5,916 nt of DNA from assembly GCA_020629335.1 (NCBI GenBank), contig JAHDDN010000352.1, positions 1 to 5,916 on the forward strand, written 5' to 3'. Shown one piece after another: positions 1 to 5,916 of this stretch; position 1 is the stretch's first letter, and every line of letters begins with the position of its first letter. Origin of the DNA: Chitinophagales bacterium (GTDB lineage Bacteria > Bacteroidota > Bacteroidia > Chitinophagales > UBA2359). The position numbers were made by a program, and so were the translations under genes. Below the pieces are notes generated by a model. The model searched no databases. It saw only the letters and a list, made by a program, of their open reading frames with translations, and was not told the origin of the DNA.

Positions 1-417
1 ACTTAATATTCTTTATGAAAAGAATAATAAGTTAATAATGGTGTCGTTTCGTATAACAACATAGTTCTTATACGCAAAAAAAATAGTTATAGGTTATAAC
101 TGGTATATGAAACTGTATATACTATTGTAAAAGGTTTTGTTGGTTGAAAATCAGCGCTTTTATGAATGTGTTAAAATTTAATACGGTGAAAAACGATATA
201 GCATTTTTAATTTATTAAATAAAAGTAAGTCAATTTTATTAAATTTTGGTAGTAAAGCGGACTATTTTTTATTCGAAAGTCTGATAAATGATTAAAAATA
301 TTGATAGTCAGCTTATTTTCTTTAGGAAATAAGTTCGTTTTTTAGTCTATTTACCCCTATTTTTCGTTATTAAATTGTGTGCTGAATAGCCAGTTTTTTT
401 AATAATTCCTGTTAATT
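1..417. other. AT-rich non-coding leader upstream of the P450 gene
   Basis: No convincing gene is present: all frames are broken by frequent stops on both strands, and the longest ATG-started frame I followed (162-218) gives only 18 residues. Frame 2 is open from the left edge to a TAG at 62-64 and could be the last 20 codons of an upstream gene, but nothing in it is recognisable. Small inverted repeats are visible: AGTTATA/TATAACT with a 3-base loop at 85-101, and a 9-bp hairpin at 312-333 listed separately. A TATTTTTC at 358-365 matches the Bacteroidota -7 consensus TAnnTTTG at 7 of 8 positions and sits about 50 bases before the P450 start. I see no matching TTG box at the usual spacing upstream, so it is only a possible promoter. 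Confidence 0.6.
312..343 (+). terminator. possible weak intrinsic terminator hairpin
   Basis: CTTATTTTC (312-320) pairs with GGAAATAAG (325-333) as nine consecutive pairs, one of them T-G, around the loop TTTA. TTCGTTTTTT follows immediately on the + strand. Shape and T-tract fit an intrinsic terminator for a gene lying to the left of the window. The stem is almost all A-T, so it would be weak, and in an AT-rich leader such a hairpin can arise by chance. It could instead be structure in the P450 leader if transcription starts upstream of it. Confidence 0.25.
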
Positions 418-1776
418 ATGAATGATCATCAACTAAAACATGCCCCACATATTCCATTTCGGAAAGTTTTGCCATCTTTCCCCAAATTTGTTAATAATCC
501 CATCCCTATTTTAAGTACTTATTTAAAAGAACACGATGGTTATTATAGCTTTAATTTGGCAGGTAAAAAGGTGTTTATCACAGATAAGCCATCTATTACT
601 CAACATATCCTTCAAAAAAATCATCGAAACTATCATAAATCAGAATTCGTACATTCATTAACGGATTTTGTTGGCTTTGGTTTACTCACATCTGAAGGAG
701 ATTATTGGCTTAAACAAAGACGCTTAATTCAACCAGGATTTCATAGAAAGAAGTTAGAAGAATTGTCAAAAATCATGCTTACTGAGACGAATGACTACGT
801 AGACTGTTTTAATGAATTATGTCAGCAAAATCAACTATTCGATCTCTCCAAAGAAATGATGCATTTAACCTTAAATGTGATTACTAAGTCGCTTTTTAGT
901 GGTAGTATCAATCAGCAGGAAATCCAAAAAATAGATTTCGCTATTACCCATATACAAGAGTATATGGTGAAAAGAATCAGAATGCCCTTCTTAATGCCCT
1001 GGATGAAAGTAAATGGTAAAATAAAATTTTATGAAGGCTTACACCAAGAAATAAATGAGTTACTATTCAGAATTATTCGAGAACGAAAGACCAATGGAGG
1101 TGACTATGATGACTTATTAGATATGCTATTAAGTGCTCGTTATAAAGATTCTAATGAGGGTATGAGTGATAAACAACTGCGAGATGAAGCACTAGTACTA
1201 TTTGTTGCAGGTCATGAAACTTCAGCGAATGCATTAACTTGGCTTTGGTATGCTTTAGCACAAAATCCAGCAGTAGAAGAAAAACTATACCAAGAATCCA
1301 TTAGTGTATTAGGAGATAGAGATGTTACATTTGATGACTTGCCTAATTTACCTTATAGCAAGCAAGTGATTGACGAAACTTTACGTTTATATCCGCCGGC
1401 TTGGATATTGGATAGAGTACCTTTAGAGGATGATGAGGTAGATGGTTATCATTTACCGAAAGGAGGAATCATCAATGTACTTGTTCACCATCTACATCGA
1501 AACCCAGCCTATTGGGAGGAGCCAGAGGTATTCAATCCCGATCGATTCGAAAAATCAAGAGAGAAAGATAGAGTGCCCTATTCTTATATCCCTTTTGGCG
1601 GAGGCCCCAGACTTTGTATCGGATATAATTTTGCCTACTACGAAATGCAAATAATTATAGCCCAATTAATTAGAAGATTTAGATTTAGAATTGCTCGTAA
1701 GAAAGTGGGACTGGTTCCATTAGTAACGCTAAGACCTAAGGGAGGAATGTGGGTAAGGGTAGAAGAGCGTAAGTAG
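418..1776 (+). CDS. cytochrome P450 monooxygenase
   Basis: A complete 452-residue P450, the usual length for a soluble bacterial member. These enzymes use a heme-thiolate centre, O2 and two electrons from a redox partner to insert oxygen into organic substrates. Landmarks appear in the expected order: C-helix WxxxR (W97-R101), I-helix oxygen-activation motif AGHETS (264-269, acid-alcohol pair E267-T268), K-helix ExxR (E320-R323), FNPDRF (372-377, the PERF-like region), and the heme loop FGGGPRLCIG (393-402) with Cys400 as the predicted axial ligand. The N-terminus is polar with no membrane anchor, so a cytoplasmic enzyme is expected. Overall style (LLTSEGDYWLKQRRL, AGHETSANALTW) resembles the CYP102/CYP4/CYP175-like group acting on fatty-acid or isoprenoid-type substrates, but the substrate cannot be read from sequence. 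No ferredoxin or reductase gene is adjacent. ATG at 418 follows a T/A-rich leader without a Shine-Dalgarno sequence, normal for Bacteroidota. The family call is secure; substrate and CYP number are unknown. Confidence 0.97.
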   Translation: MNDHQLKHAPHIPFRKVLPSFPKFVNNPIPILSTYLKEHDGYYSFNLAGKKVFITDKPSITQHILQKNHRNYHKSEFVHSLTDFVGFGLLTSEGDYWLKQRRLIQPGFHRKKLEELSKIMLTETNDYVDCFNELCQQNQLFDLSKEMMHLTLNVITKSLFSGSINQQEIQKIDFAITHIQEYMVKRIRMPFLMPWMKVNGKIKFYEGLHQEINELLFRIIRERKTNGGDYDDLLDMLLSARYKDSNEGMSDKQLRDEALVLFVAGHETSANALTWLWYALAQNPAVEEKLYQESISVLGDRDVTFDDLPNLPYSKQVIDETLRLYPPAWILDRVPLEDDEVDGYHLPKGGIINVLVHHLHRNPAYWEEPEVFNPDRFEKSREKDRVPYSYIPFGGGPRLCIGYNFAYYEMQIIIAQLIRRFRFRIARKKVGLVPLVTLRPKGGMWVRVEERK

Positions 1777-1785
1777 TTAAAAAAA

Positions 1786-1820
1786 CAAAAAAGGCAAGTC
1801 ATGTTGACCTGCCTTTTTTG
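1786..1820. terminator. bidirectional intrinsic terminator between P450 and peroxiredoxin
   Basis: A 16-base left arm (1786-1801, beginning CAAAAAAGGCA) pairs with 1805-1820 (ending TGCCTTTTTTG) with a single A/C mismatch and a 3-base loop, TGT. The + strand shows T6 at the end of the hairpin. The - strand shows T6-G-T6 running out of it. It lies in the 59-base gap between two convergent genes, 10 bases after the P450 stop and 15 bases beyond the peroxiredoxin stop, so it can serve both. Confidence 0.92.
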
Positions 1821-1835
1821 TTGGTGAATATCGAC

Positions 1836-2303
1836 TTATAGACCAGCTAAAGTCTCTTTGATTTTGTCAAAGTTTGGTAAGTCGCCTGCACTTTCTAATA
1901 CCTCGGCATATTGTATGACTCCTGCCTTGTCTACTACAAAAGCAGAACGTTTAGAAACACCTTTCATTCCCAATACGAAATCTTCATAAAGTGCTCCATA
2001 AGAAGCAGAAATCTCCTTATTGAAATCAGATAATAGTGGGAAATTGATTTTTTGTTCTTCTTTGAATTTGCCCAAAGAAAATAAAGAATCAACAGAAATT
2101 GCGACGACATCTGTCCCCATATTGCTATAGTTGCCTATATCATCTCTTACTGTACATAGTTCAGTGGTACAAACACCTGTAAATGCTAAAGGGAAAAATA
2201 AAACCAAAAGGTTTTTACCTTCATAGCTATTAAGGCTTACAGCCTCTTTTTCAGTATTGAAAAGTGTAAAAGCTGGCGCTTTATCTCCAATTGATAAACT
2301 CAT
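1836..2303 (-). CDS. thiol peroxidase, AhpE/BCP (PrxQ)-type peroxiredoxin
   Basis: A 155-residue thioredoxin-fold peroxiredoxin that reduces hydrogen peroxide and organic hydroperoxides using a reactive cysteine; no signal peptide, so cytoplasmic. The start of the fold (IGDKAPAFTLF, residues 5-15) is typical. The active-site motif PxxxTxxC is P38-L-A-F-T42-G-V-C45, making Cys45 the peroxidatic residue. Cys50 follows five residues later, the spacing of the resolving cysteine in BCP/PrxQ two-cysteine enzymes. R119 in KRSAFVVD fits the conserved catalytic arginine. FFPLAFTG and FPLLSDF resemble AhpE-type proteins, so the subfamily is between AhpE and BCP. The frame is open upstream to a GTG at 2351, which would add 16 hydrophobic residues. 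I reject that start because the family begins at MSLSIGDKAP and a perfect promoter box at 2330-2337 lies inside the extension. The gene converges on the P450 and diverges from the DUF3592-like gene with 127 bases between them, so it is probably monocistronic. Confidence 0.95.
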   Translation of the reverse strand: MSLSIGDKAPAFTLFNTEKEAVSLNSYEGKNLLVLFFPLAFTGVCTTELCTVRDDIGNYSNMGTDVVAISVDSLFSLGKFKEEQKINFPLLSDFNKEISASYGALYEDFVLGMKGVSKRSAFVVDKAGVIQYAEVLESAGDLPNFDKIKETLAGL

Positions 2304-2329
2304 AATTGATCGTTTTTTAATGAATGCGA

Positions 2330-2337
2330 CAAAGGTA
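2330..2337 (-). promoter_or_regulatory. Bacteroidota -7 promoter box of the peroxiredoxin gene
   Basis: On the - strand this reads TACCTTTG, a perfect match to the Bacteroidota primary-sigma consensus TAnnTTTG. Transcription would begin roughly 4-8 bases downstream, giving a leader of about 20 bases before the ATG at 2303, which fits well. The partner TTG/TTTG element is not at the usual spacing: the nearest TTTG (2372-2375 on the - strand) is 34 bases away, so the upstream half is weak or absent. No OxyR-like operator is obvious. Confidence 0.6.
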
Positions 2338-2430
2338 CAAAAATAAATCACTCATAATTTGTATTGGGAACCAAATCTTTTACATTAAGATTATTATAAA
2401 TGGTTCGTGTCATGCAATTTATATTAGACT

Positions 2431-3357
2431 ATGAGATCAATCCTATCCCGTATTTTTTTTATCATTATTGGCTCCTTAATTCTTTTCTATACATTCTTTG
2501 TGTATAATGCTGTTCAACACTTAGTAAATGAAGGATATTATACCAGCGCCACTCTTGTAAAAGAAGAAATCAAAACTTCAACAGATAGCGATGGAAAAGT
2601 CAGCGAACAAAAAACAGCTATATGGAACTTAGAAAATAGGGATGGGCAATTGATCACCATTAAAGAAAATATACTATTACCATTTAAGGAGGTAGGAGTA
2701 GGTTATGAAACTAAGGTCTATTATGACCCAGATCATTTTCTAGAGATTATACCAGCAGATTCTTACGCTATTAGATATGGTATGCACTTATTCACATTGA
2801 TGCTAGGTATAGGAATCATAATTTTTGCTTGGTCTGATGATCAATCAATTACGAGATTTCGTGGAAACACCTTTGCGGCAATCATGAGTATCATCACGTT
2901 TTTCGCTAGTGTAATTGCAAGCTTTTGTAGCATCCCTTTAATTTGGATGGCCTTATTTAAATTTTCAGAAATAAAAGACTTAGCTAGTATTATATTAAAT
3001 GTCAATGTCTTGTCTATTCTTTTAGGGTTTATGGTTAATTTGGTGATAGCGAGTTTAGCCGTTCAAGTATTTTGGTTGAGCGAAAAAGATCAGCGCCCTA
3101 ATATGTTCATGGCGATACTCAATATAGCTACAGGACTAACCTGTATACATAGCTTTTATAGTATGACAATATCTATCGCAGCCGTATTTCTTTTGATTGA
3201 AAAACTAGCGGTAACGGAGCCTAAATTATTATTAATTCCTTTTGTGATTGCTCTAATAATGACCTACGCATTGGCTTTCTTAGCCAAATATTATTATAGA
3301 CAAGCGAACTATTATGTCAAAGAGAATCCTCAAGATAGTAAGAATTATAAACTCTAA
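2431..3357 (+). CDS. DUF3592-like integral membrane protein of unknown function
   Basis: A complete 308-residue membrane protein. Residues about 5-27 form an N-terminal membrane segment. Residues about 36-108 form a soluble domain resembling DUF3592: [12 protein letters not shown] at the start, a DGK turn, then [16 protein letters not shown] at the end, like the family's 'v.VyYdP' strand. Further hydrophobic segments lie at about 113-133, 147-176, 187-215, 225-254 and 265-286, giving about six in all, and the protein ends in a short polar tail (residues 287-308). DUF3592 proteins have no settled function; the domain is usually flanked by membrane helices and may lie outside the cytoplasm. The four-helix C-terminal half is not something I recognise. 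The ATG at 2431 directly precedes a typical Arg-containing first helix. A 7-bp inverted repeat (2395-2401 with 2417-2423) ends seven bases before the start. The stop codon overlaps that of the convergent aroC. The family assignment is from memory of the domain pattern and only moderately sure. Confidence 0.85.
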   Translation: MRSILSRIFFIIIGSLILFYTFFVYNAVQHLVNEGYYTSATLVKEEIKTSTDSDGKVSEQKTAIWNLENRDGQLITIKENILLPFKEVGVGYETKVYYDPDHFLEIIPADSYAIRYGMHLFTLMLGIGIIIFAWSDDQSITRFRGNTFAAIMSIITFFASVIASFCSIPLIWMALFKFSEIKDLASIILNVNVLSILLGFMVNLVIASLAVQVFWLSEKDQRPNMFMAILNIATGLTCIHSFYSMTISIAAVFLLIEKLAVTEPKLLLIPFVIALIMTYALAFLAKYYYRQANYYVKENPQDSKNYKL

Positions 3358-4433
3358 ATCTGCGCATTTCTATTTCGCAAATAATGGTCAGCTATCACAA
3401 TAGCAGCCATTGCCTCTACTATAGGGACTGCCCTTGGTAATACACAAGGATCATGTCGCCCCTTACCTTTTACTTCCACCGTTTCTCCATCCTGATTCAC
3501 TGAATCCTGAGATTGTATAATGGTAGCAACAGGCTTGAAGGCGACCCTAAAATAAATGTCCATCCCATTGCTAATGCCTCCTTGAATGCCACCTGAGTAA
3601 TTGGTCTGAGTTTGAATGTTATCCCCAGTATTGACAAAGCGATCATTATGTTCAGAGCCTTTCATTAGGATGCTATCAAACCCAGCGCCATACTCAAAAC
3701 CCTTGACGGCATTAATACTCAGCATCGCCTTGCCCAAATCGGCATGCAATTTATCAAAAACTGGCTCCCCTAAACCAGCAGGACAGCCATTGATCACACA
3801 ACTTACGGTTCCTCCCACGGTATCACCTTCCTTGCGCACACGATCAATTAACGCAATCATTTTTTCGGCTGTCGGACCATCAGGACAGCGAATAATATTG
3901 CTTTCTGTTTGGCTCAAATCTAAATCTGTATAAGGAGTGTTTAAGCGGATATGCTGCACTTGAGAGACATAAGCAGACACACTTATACCAGCACTTTGCA
4001 GTATCGCTTTTGCGATGGCTCCAGCAGCCACTCTGGCGGCGGTCTCTCTCGCAGAAGAACGCCCACCTCCACGATAATCCCTAAAACCATATTTTTGATC
4101 GTAAGTGTAATCGGCATGAGAAGGCCGATACTTATCCTTGATATGACTATAATCTTTGGAGCGTTGATCTTGATTGTAAATGATAATGGATAGGGGAGTA
4201 CCTGTACTTTTTCCTTCGAAAGTGCCAGATAAAATAGTGGCTTCATCTGCCTCCTTACGCTGAGTAGTAATCTTAGATTGCCCAGGTCGTCTTCTGCGCA
4301 ATTCCTCATTCATAAAAGCTTCATTGATCTCTACTCCTGCTGGGCAGCCATCAATAATAACTCCAATGGCCTTGCCATGAGATTCTCCAAAAGTAGTAAT
4401 ACGAAAAATATTTCCAAAACTATTTCCAGCCAC
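3354..4433 (-). CDS. aroC: chorismate synthase
   Basis: A complete 359-residue chorismate synthase, normal for the family. It converts 5-enolpyruvylshikimate-3-phosphate to chorismate with loss of phosphate, using reduced FMN. This is the last shared step to Phe, Tyr, Trp, folate and quinones, in the cytoplasm. Signatures in order: FGESHG (15-20, with His19), RRRRP (47-50 region), RPSHADYTY (103-111, with the second catalytic His at 106), [11 protein letters not shown] (121-131), and the C-terminal signature GRHDPC..R (325-334). The family N-terminus [20 protein letters not shown] begins exactly at residue 1, but its codon is GTG (4433-4431). An in-frame TAA at 4445-4443 leaves no room for an ATG upstream, and the first internal Met (41) is beyond the first active-site motif. 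GTG is therefore forced. It lies 44 bases downstream of the PLP-enzyme gene on the same strand and is probably cotranscribed; a TACTTTTT at 4462-4455 (7 of 8 to TAnnTTTG) could give a secondary promoter. Its stop TAG overlaps the convergent TAA by four bases. Confidence 0.98.
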   Translation of the reverse strand: MAGNSFGNIFRITTFGESHGKAIGVIIDGCPAGVEINEAFMNEELRRRRPGQSKITTQRKEADEATILSGTFEGKSTGTPLSIIIYNQDQRSKDYSHIKDKYRPSHADYTYDQKYGFRDYRGGGRSSARETAARVAAGAIAKAILQSAGISVSAYVSQVQHIRLNTPYTDLDLSQTESNIIRCPDGPTAEKMIALIDRVRKEGDTVGGTVSCVINGCPAGLGEPVFDKLHADLGKAMLSINAVKGFEYGAGFDSILMKGSEHNDRFVNTGDNIQTQTNYSGGIQGGISNGMDIYFRVAFKPVATIIQSQDSVNQDGETVEVKGKGRHDPCVLPRAVPIVEAMAAIVIADHYLRNRNAQI

Positions 4434-4477
4434 AAGCTTAATTTAAGTAGTAATAAAAAGTAGAAAAAGAGCTATTT

Positions 4478-5668
4478 TTAAAGAAAACACATACCTTCTC
4501 CTCTATAAGTCGGTACCTTCTTAACCACTTTCCCCTTAGATAAGAGGTGAAGATGGTTAAAGCGTTCACAAAGCTCTCCAGCCTTGCTGTGTCGTAAGAA
4601 AATAGGATCGCCTAACTTAATATTTTCAGGGCCTTTGTAGACAACAGGAGTCTGTACTTCTCCCGCCCATTCATTAGCCGTTAGTTTGGCGTCCTGAGGT
4701 AGGTATATTTGTGGGAATTTATCTTTATCAGGCGCACCTGAAGCAGTATAACCTCCCCCTAAACAAGTATAATAATTTTTCTTAGGCTTACGAACAATCT
4801 CTATCGCATAGGCAGTTGTAGGTAGATGTTTGAAATTCTGGTAATTATCAAATAAGGTTGGATTATAAAAACCTGATCCAACCGTGATTTCTGTCACCAC
4901 TTCCTCCTCCCGAGTACTTTCTAAACTTCCCGTTCCTCCACCATTGACGAAGCTAAGGCCAAATCCCATTTCTTCAATCAAGTTGACCACATCTTTACGT
5001 CTTTCGACAATCTGTGGGATAGAATTTTTCTTAAGTCGTCTAATCACTTGCGACTTAACCAAAGATCCTTTCACATTATCCCCGACTCCTGCAATTTGGG
5101 CTTCATAGCCCATCAGTCCCACTAACTGAATAGAGGGATATTTTTTAACCGCTAAAAGAAATTTTTTCGCCTTCTTAACAGAGTTGATGCTAGATCTATA
5201 AACACCAAAATGAATACCAGGGAAACTCGTGGACATATCCAAGTCTAAACAAATAGGCAGGGTGACCTTAAACTCGCTGGCAATTTTATTCAAATGGAGT
5301 AGGTGTTTTTCGCTATCAGTCATTAAGATGATTTGCTTACCTGCACTTACAGCTTGAGCAACTCGCTTGATCGTATCTTCATTCCAAGAAGGATAGGCGA
5401 CTAATAAGTCATCAAAGCCTTTAGCAGACAAGAAGATGGCTTCCTCAGCTGTAAAGCACATAATCCCTTGAAATTGCTTGCTTTTTTCAAAGATATAACG
5501 CATCAAGTGAACACAACGAATTGACTTAGAGGCTATTCTGATTTTTTTATTACCAGCTCTACGAAGGATATCCTTGATATTTCTATCAAATAAATCTATA
5601 TCAACAAAAGCATAAGGCATTTGAATTCCTTTCAAAGCCTCTCTATAATATTGGTATGTTGGCTGCAT
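4478..5668 (-). CDS. fold-type III PLP enzyme, amino acid deaminase/aldolase-like (alanine racemase N-terminal domain)
   Basis: A complete 396-residue protein of the alanine racemase-like TIM-barrel PLP class, closest in pattern to proteins named 'amino acid deaminase/aldolase', relatives of D-threonine aldolase and D-serine dehydratase. The barrel opens with MPYAFVDIDLFDRN (17-30). RIASKSIR (44-51) carries the predicted PLP Schiff-base Lys48. LDLDMS (141-146), LVGLMGYEAQ (182-191), VNGGGTGS (241-248, likely PLP phosphate contact) and VGSGFY (263-268) follow. The C-terminal beta domain holds CLGGGYTAS (302-310), RHSKAGELCERFNHLHLL (359-376) and the terminal YRGEGMCF. His360, Cys367, His372 and His374 could include metal ligands, but I cannot align them to the HxC/HxD site of the characterised enzymes. 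No signal peptide. The substrate, probably a D- or beta-hydroxy-amino acid, is unknown. ATG 5668 is preferred over Met17 because family members carry a similar pre-barrel lead-in. It is the first gene of a probable two-gene unit with aroC. Confidence 0.9.
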   Translation of the reverse strand: MQPTYQYYREALKGIQMPYAFVDIDLFDRNIKDILRRAGNKKIRIASKSIRCVHLMRYIFEKSKQFQGIMCFTAEEAIFLSAKGFDDLLVAYPSWNEDTIKRVAQAVSAGKQIILMTDSEKHLLHLNKIASEFKVTLPICLDLDMSTSFPGIHFGVYRSSINSVKKAKKFLLAVKKYPSIQLVGLMGYEAQIAGVGDNVKGSLVKSQVIRRLKKNSIPQIVERRKDVVNLIEEMGFGLSFVNGGGTGSLESTREEEVVTEITVGSGFYNPTLFDNYQNFKHLPTTAYAIEIVRKPKKNYYTCLGGGYTASGAPDKDKFPQIYLPQDAKLTANEWAGEVQTPVVYKGPENIKLGDPIFLRHSKAGELCERFNHLHLLSKGKVVKKVPTYRGEGMCFL

Positions 5669-5916
5669 TGCTCTAGGGGTTTTGTTGCGCTAAATTAAGC
5701 TATTTTTATCGAAATTATAGCTAAATGTAGAATTCGTTAAATAGTTGATTAGTATATTAGTTAATTAGTGCCTTAGTTCGTTGACTTAAAAGTAAAACCG
5801 CCATTTCTTTATATTAGTTTATCCTCTAGTTTAGCAATACCAATATACTAAGTTTCGGCTTAGGGATGGCAGCGGTATGTGGCGGCCATGCTGCGACTTA
5901 CGGCGCTTAGTGATGC
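5669..5916. other. non-coding stretch with a GC-rich right end
   Basis: This holds the upstream region of the PLP-enzyme gene. On the - strand, TACATTTA (5729-5722) matches the Bacteroidota -7 consensus at 7 of 8 positions about 55 bases before the start, but no TTG box sits at the expected distance upstream, so it is only a candidate promoter. From about 5735 to 5785 the sequence contains degenerate short TTAGTT/GATTAG-like repeats. From about 5854 to the window edge composition shifts sharply to GC-rich. The only frames there are 14 codons (+, 5866-5910) and an edge-open - strand frame of about 27 codons ending at a TAA at 5831-5833; neither is recognisable. The GC-rich part may be the start of something beyond the window. 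Confidence 0.5.

Noticed and set aside
2..64. Possible C-terminal tail of an upstream gene on the + strand
   Set aside because: Twenty open codons from the edge to a TAG is too short and unrecognisable to call without the sequence to the left.
1442..1654. A 70-codon + strand frame within the P450 gene
   Set aside because: It lies in another frame across the K-helix and heme-loop region, where the P450 frame is clearly coding.
2354..2361. Candidate -7 box (ATAATTTG) for the DUF3592-like gene
   Set aside because: The first two bases are reversed relative to TAnnTTTG and it lies about 70 bases from the start with no clear upstream element.
3358..3382. Hairpin after the membrane-protein stop as a terminator
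   Set aside because: The 7-bp stem has a mismatch, the loop is 11 bases, and no T-tract follows on either strand. It also lies in the aroC coding sequence.
3616..4309. Open frames of about 80-108 codons in other frames across the chorismate synthase gene
   Set aside because: They overlap a gene with all family motifs intact, and their translations show no recognisable domain and biased composition typical of shadow frames.
4278..4463. A 61-codon + strand frame across the aroC start
   Set aside because: It covers the antisense of the conserved aroC N-terminus and has no domain or leader features of its own.
4884..5108. A 74-codon + strand frame opposite the PLP-enzyme gene
   Set aside because: It is antisense to a continuous family-like protein. 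Its Ser/Pro/Thr/Leu-rich composition is typical of an antisense shadow.
5735..5785. Possible CRISPR-like or tandem repeat array of TTAGTT/GATTAG units
   Set aside because: Units are only 6-8 bases, irregularly spaced and degenerate, as expected in AT-rich spacer DNA; there are no repeat-spacer units.

Overview
The window looks like ordinary chromosome from a member of the Bacteroidota, probably a marine or soil Cytophagia/Flavobacteriia-type organism. It is AT-rich, start codons are preceded by A/T-rich leaders with no Shine-Dalgarno sequence, and one gene carries a perfect Bacteroidota -7 promoter box (TAnnTTTG). The chorismate synthase and peroxiredoxin proteins also read like Bacteroidota versions. 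This lineage call is inferred by eye; no database search was possible.

Layout from left to right: (1) an AT-rich, apparently non-coding leader of about 417 bases. (2) A complete cytochrome P450 on the + strand (418-1776). (3) A strong hairpin with T-tracts on both sides (1786-1820) that can end transcription of both the P450 and the convergent next gene. (4) A thiol peroxidase of the AhpE/BCP (PrxQ) type on the - strand; its true start is at 2303 and its promoter box lies just upstream at 2330-2337. (5) A divergent + strand membrane protein with a DUF3592-like domain and about six predicted membrane segments (2431-3357). (6) Chorismate synthase aroC on the - strand (3354-4433), which starts with GTG and whose stop codon overlaps that of the membrane protein. 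(7) A fold-type III PLP enzyme of the 'amino acid deaminase/aldolase' kind on the - strand (4478-5668), 44 bases upstream of aroC and probably cotranscribed with it. (8) A 248-base right-hand non-coding stretch that turns abruptly from AT-rich to GC-rich over its last ~60 bases.

The genes do not form one pathway. The only likely operon is the PLP enzyme followed by aroC. The P450, peroxiredoxin and membrane protein look like separate single-gene units. I see no mobile element, CRISPR array, tRNA or rRNA, toxin-antitoxin pair or defence system, and no convincing novel system. The points most worth a second look are the PLP enzyme-aroC pairing, the overlapping convergent stop codons with no visible terminator, the forced GTG start of aroC, and the GC-rich segment cut by the right edge.
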